Source of the DNA: Pacificimonas sp036351775
GTDB lineage: Bacteria > Pseudomonadota > Alphaproteobacteria > Sphingomonadales > Sphingomonadaceae
Length of the DNA: 64,000 bases
Direction of reading: 5' to 3'
Assembly: GCA_036351775.1 (NCBI GenBank)
Contig: JAZBPX010000045.1
Location: 1-64,000 of the forward strand
Each line of letters begins with the position of its first letter. Positions within the stretch are counted from its first letter, which is position 1. Positions 61,236-64,000 of this stretch are shown here, piece by piece. A model generated the notes under the pieces. The model worked only from the letters and a program-made list of their open reading frames with translations. It made no database searches and was not told where the DNA came from. A program made the translations under genes and the position numbers.

Positions 61236-61877
61236 ATGGATTTCATGAGCTATGCGGTGAAGGAGCTGTTCCTGACCCTGCAGGGCGAGGGCGCGCAGGC
61301 CGGGCGGCGGGCGGTGTTCCTGCGCTTTGCCGGTTGCAACCTGTGGTCCGGGCTGGAGAAGGACCGGGCGGGCGCAGTCTGTACGTTCTGCGACACGGAT
61401 TTCGTCGGGATGGACGGGCCGGGCGGCGGGCGGTTTCGCGACGCGGCGGCGCTGGCGGCGGCGGCGGCGGAATGCTGGGGCAAAGAGGCCGAGCACCGGC
61501 TGGTGGTGTGTACGGGCGGCGAGCCGCTGCTGCAGCTGGATAAGCCGTTGATCGATGCGCTGCATGGCGAGGGGTTCGAGATCGCGATCGAGACGAACGG
61601 GACCATTGCAGCGCCGAAGGGTATCGACTGGATCTGCGTCAGCCCGAAGGCGCGGGCACCGCTGGTACAGACGAGCGGCAACGAGCTGAAACTGGTGTAT
61701 CCGCAGGCCGAAAATACGCCGGATGAGTTCGCGCATCTGGCGTTCGACCATTTCTTTCTGCAGCCGATGGACAGTCCGGCGCAGGCGGAGAATATCGCGG
61801 CAGCGACTCGCTATTGCCTTGGGAACCCGCAGTGGCGGATATCGCTGCAGACGCACAAGATTATCGGCATCGCCTGA
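61236..61877 (+). CDS. queE: 7-carboxy-7-deazaguanine synthase QueE
   Basis: QueE is the radical SAM enzyme that makes the 7-deazaguanine core. The 213-residue protein has the cluster motif C-X14-C-X2-C (FAGCNLWSGLEKDRAGAVCTFCDTDF), the longer spacing used by the proteobacterial form, and CTGGEPLLQLD, then IAIETNGT and SPKA. It directly follows queC. A start at the internal ATG (61245) is possible. Confidence 0.94.
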   Translation: MDFMSYAVKELFLTLQGEGAQAGRRAVFLRFAGCNLWSGLEKDRAGAVCTFCDTDFVGMDGPGGGRFRDAAALAAAAAECWGKEAEHRLVVCTGGEPLLQLDKPLIDALHGEGFEIAIETNGTIAAPKGIDWICVSPKARAPLVQTSGNELKLVYPQAENTPDEFAHLAFDHFFLQPMDSPAQAENIAAATRYCLGNPQWRISLQTHKIIGIA

Positions 61878-61932
61878 CGCCCGGGAAAACGCGGCGGTAT
61901 GATTTTATGATGCAGCTTGTAGAAGCGTGGTC

Positions 61933-63132
61933 ATGACAACCGGAAACCAGATGGCGGGCAGCGGCGTGACGGCCCGACTGAACCGCTGGTTGTTCCCGGA
62001 GCCGCCTGCCGCCATCGTTTCAGAGCTTAGGCGGCTGCAGTTCGACAGGCTGCGCAGCCAGATGCCGTTCCTGCATGGTGTCGGCACATTCAGCATGCTG
62101 CTGATCATCTGGCTGGCCGTTTACGATGGGGCGCCCTGGTGGCTCGTTGCCGGTTTGTGCACCCTGCCGGTTTTAAGCGTCATCCGCATTTTAACCTGGT
62201 CGCGGGAAAACCGGGTGGGAAGAAGCGATGAACAGCTGGCCGACTTTCTGCAAAGCGCACACTGGGTTTCGGCAATCGGCCTATTGATCGCCAGCACCAT
62301 TGCCGCTGTCTGTTATCTTGCCGATGTGTCGTCGCAGCCCATCGTCGTGCCGCTGTCCCTTGCGTTCGGCACGATGTGCATCGCCTTCAGCTTCGCGCCC
62401 TATCCTGCAATGGCCATGACGGCGCTGCTTGTCGGAATGGTGCCCAGCTCCGTCGTCCTGCTGCTGACAGGTGATGTGCTGGCGCAGATGGTTGCCGTCA
62501 GTTCGCTGTCGGTGGCGTTCCTTCTGGTACGGTTCATTCGGGAGCATTACCGGCAGATCGTCGAAAGCCTGGTACTTGGCGAGCAGGTACGCAAGCAGGC
62601 GGTGACCGACCCGCTTACCGGCTTGCTGAACCGGCGTGGGTTCGACGAAGCCTTGAACGCAGGTGTCGCTCAAGCCCAAAGGCAATCGGCAAGCTTCACG
62701 ATGATCCTTGCGGACCTGGACGACTTCAAGCTGGTGAACGACGCCTACGGCCACACGGTTGGCGACGCCTTTCTGAAAACGCTGGCGGACCGGCTCTTTG
62801 AAGCCGTGGAGACTATGGGTACCGCATCGCGCATTGGCGGAGACGAGTTTGCGGTGCTGTGTCCGGATCTTCCGGAAGCGCAGGCGGCTTCGTTCGCAGA
62901 AACCCTACTGGCGACCGTATGCCGCCCCGTTCAGGTGGCCGGCGTCGAAGTGGCGGCGTCCATGAGCATGGGAACCGCGAGCCTGTCGCCGCTTGTCGGA
63001 ACGCCGCCCAAACTGCTGAAGGCTGCAGATGATGCACTGTACCGCGCCAAACGCGGAGGCAAGGAACGGGTCGCGCACCACGATGGTCGTGTCATGACCC
63101 GCGTGGGTTCGCCCGATACCCCTCTAAATTAG
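61933..63132 (+). CDS. Membrane diguanylate cyclase (GGDEF)
   Basis: The 399-residue protein has six probable transmembrane helices (about residues 45-205), a short linker and a GGDEF domain (DPLTGLLNRRGFDEAL to DDALYRAKRGGKERV) with intact active site RIGGDEFAVL. The RxxD inhibitory site five residues before the motif is absent (TASRIGG). It therefore probably makes c-di-GMP without product inhibition. The ATG at 61933 is preferred over the GTG at 61927. It lies between queE and the convergent queF. Confidence 0.9.
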   Translation: MTTGNQMAGSGVTARLNRWLFPEPPAAIVSELRRLQFDRLRSQMPFLHGVGTFSMLLIIWLAVYDGAPWWLVAGLCTLPVLSVIRILTWSRENRVGRSDEQLADFLQSAHWVSAIGLLIASTIAAVCYLADVSSQPIVVPLSLAFGTMCIAFSFAPYPAMAMTALLVGMVPSSVVLLLTGDVLAQMVAVSSLSVAFLLVRFIREHYRQIVESLVLGEQVRKQAVTDPLTGLLNRRGFDEALNAGVAQAQRQSASFTMILADLDDFKLVNDAYGHTVGDAFLKTLADRLFEAVETMGTASRIGGDEFAVLCPDLPEAQAASFAETLLATVCRPVQVAGVEVAASMSMGTASLSPLVGTPPKLLKAADDALYRAKRGGKERVAHHDGRVMTRVGSPDTPLN

Positions 63133-63147
63133 GGTTCAGCGGCTTGT

Positions 63148-63594
63148 TCAGCCTCGCCCGCGATAGGGGGCAACGCCCTGCTCTGGCACCCACACATCCG
63201 CAGGGGGAGCGCCGGTCTGCCAGAACACATCGATGGGAATGCCGCCGCGTGGATACCAGTAGCCGCCGATGCGTAGCCACACAGGCTTCATTTCGTCGGC
63301 GAGGCGCCGGCCGATGCCGACGGTGCAGTCCTCATGGAACGCCTGATGATTGCGGAAGCTGCCGAGAAACAGCTTCAGCGACTTCGATTCGACGATGCTC
63401 TCCGCAGGCACGTAGTCGATGACCAGATGCGCGAAATCGGGCTGGCTGGTGACCGGGCACAGCGAAGTGAACTCGGGCGCGGCGAACCGGACGAGATAGC
63501 GCTCACCGGCACGCGGATTGGGGACATAGTCAAGGACGGCCCTATCCGGCGATGCGGGGATCGAACTGTCCTTGCCAAGAAATTGCGGGGTCAT
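63148..63594 (-). CDS. queF: NADPH-dependent 7-cyano-7-deazaguanine reductase QueF
   Basis: QueF reduces preQ0 to preQ1, the last step before insertion into tRNA. The 148-residue protein has the nucleophilic Cys in FTSLCPVTSQPDFAH, the family signature VESKSLKLFLGSFRNH, and the catalytic Asp region HEDC, fitting the short YkvM form. It converges on the diguanylate cyclase gene. Confidence 0.96.
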   Translation of the reverse strand: MTPQFLGKDSSIPASPDRAVLDYVPNPRAGERYLVRFAAPEFTSLCPVTSQPDFAHLVIDYVPAESIVESKSLKLFLGSFRNHQAFHEDCTVGIGRRLADEMKPVWLRIGGYWYPRGGIPIDVFWQTGAPPADVWVPEQGVAPYRGRG

Positions 63595-63694
63595 GGCCGC
63601 CCTCTAACCGGTTCGCGCCATCGCGCGCTAGCCTTGCCCGCGTGCGCCCGGTATGCGAGCCAAGTTAGGACTGCAGACGAGGAGTATGGCGCTG

Positions 63695-64000
63695 ATGGAT
63701 TCGCTGGTTTCGACCGAATGGCTGGCAGGCGAACTGGACGAAAGCGACCTTCGCGTCGTCGATGCCACCTACTTCCTGGACCGCGATGCGCGTTCGAAGT
63801 TCGAGAATGAACATATTCCGGGCGCGGTGTTCATGGACCTGGCCGAGCTTGCCGATCAGGACAGCGACCTGCCCGGCATGCTGCCCGCGCCGGAGAAATT
63901 CGCCAGTCGGATGCAGGCGCTGGGCCTGGGCGACGGCAGCCGCATCGTTGTCTATGACGACAGCGAGCTGAAAACCGCGGCGCGCGCCTGGTGGATGCTG
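63695..64000 (+). CDS. Sulfurtransferase (rhodanese/SseA-like), cut by the window end
   Basis: The visible 102 codons read MDSLVSTEWLAGELDESDLRVVDATYFLDRDA and continue with HIPGAVFMDLAELAD and VVYDDSELKTAARAWWML. This is the N-terminal, non-catalytic rhodanese domain of thiosulfate/mercaptopyruvate sulfurtransferases. The active-site Cys, normally in the second half, lies outside the window. The start could also be the ATG at 63686; the GGAG at 63681 is better spaced for 63695. Confidence 0.87.
   Translation, partial: MDSLVSTEWLAGELDESDLRVVDATYFLDRDARSKFENEHIPGAVFMDLAELADQDSDLPGMLPAPEKFASRMQALGLGDGSRIVVYDDSELKTAARAWWML

Overview
The window is a dense, GC-rich (roughly 63-66% by eye) piece of an alphaproteobacterial chromosome. 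The most likely home is the order Sphingomonadales. Supporting signs are CckA and CtrA in one window, 5-aminolevulinate synthase (the C4 heme route), a GTTC-N7-GTTC box before recA, PII plus glutamine synthetase, and palindromic intergenic repeats of a style common in sphingomonads. Nearly every gene is a recognisable housekeeping or regulatory gene. No prophage, insertion sequence, CRISPR array or biosynthetic cluster was seen.

Layout. 1-3.6 kb: ruvB (3' end outside the window), ctrA with a strong terminator, ada, and a small secreted protein behind a perfect CtrA box. 3.6-9.3 kb: leuA with a possible leader peptide, a membrane protein, rpsD and a secreted S9 peptidase. 9.3-12.3 kb: the minus-strand run rpiB-glyA-nrdR-trmJ. 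12.4-22.3 kb: a TauD-type dioxygenase, a secreted TraB-like protein, hemA with an FNR-type box upstream, the minus-strand run vapB-vapC-murI-thioesterase-HIBCH, then hemB, an acyl-CoA ligase and a lipoprotein. 22.2-28 kb: a six-gene minus-strand operon ppx-rlmE-kinase-M28 peptidase-aguA-aguB (agmatine to putrescine). 28.1-34.3 kb: tRNA-Gln, a YedK/HMCES protein, a two-component system with a PepSY protein, an ABC-F ATPase carrying an in-frame intergenic-type repeat, and a GST. 34.3-42.4 kb: a GGDEF-EAL protein, an ABC exporter, recA with its SOS box, and cckA. 42.4-49.7 kb: the gatCAB locus, interrupted by two small paralogous membrane proteins, then ruvX-pyrB-pyrC'. 49.7-50.3 kb: a gene-free repeat cluster. 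50.3-53.7 kb: an amino-acid dehydrogenase, tRNA-His, and glnB-glnA behind a sigma-54-type promoter. 53.7-58.2 kb: a TorF-like porin, parE, a decayed dioxygenase remnant and a LysR regulator. 58.4-64 kb: a receiver/HisKA_2 kinase pair, queC-queE, a diguanylate cyclase, queF, and the start of a sulfurtransferase.

How the genes connect. CckA normally feeds phosphate to CtrA; here both genes are present together with one full CtrA box and a 9-bp inverted repeat of CtrA half-sites in front of ctrA. HemA and HemB are consecutive heme steps. AguA and AguB are consecutive steps to putrescine. QueC, QueE and QueF are three of the preQ1 steps. GatA, GatB and GatC form one amidotransferase. GlnB and GlnA form the nitrogen-control pair.

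The most unusual observations are: the repeat spliced in frame into the ABC-F linker; murI that appears to start at CTG, overlapping the vapC stop; a catalytically dead PyrC'; an orphan UUCG terminator before parE that implies an unannotated minus-strand RNA; the paralogous pair inside gatCAB; and the CtrA, FNR and sigma-54 sites. All calls come from reading the sequence; no database search was run.
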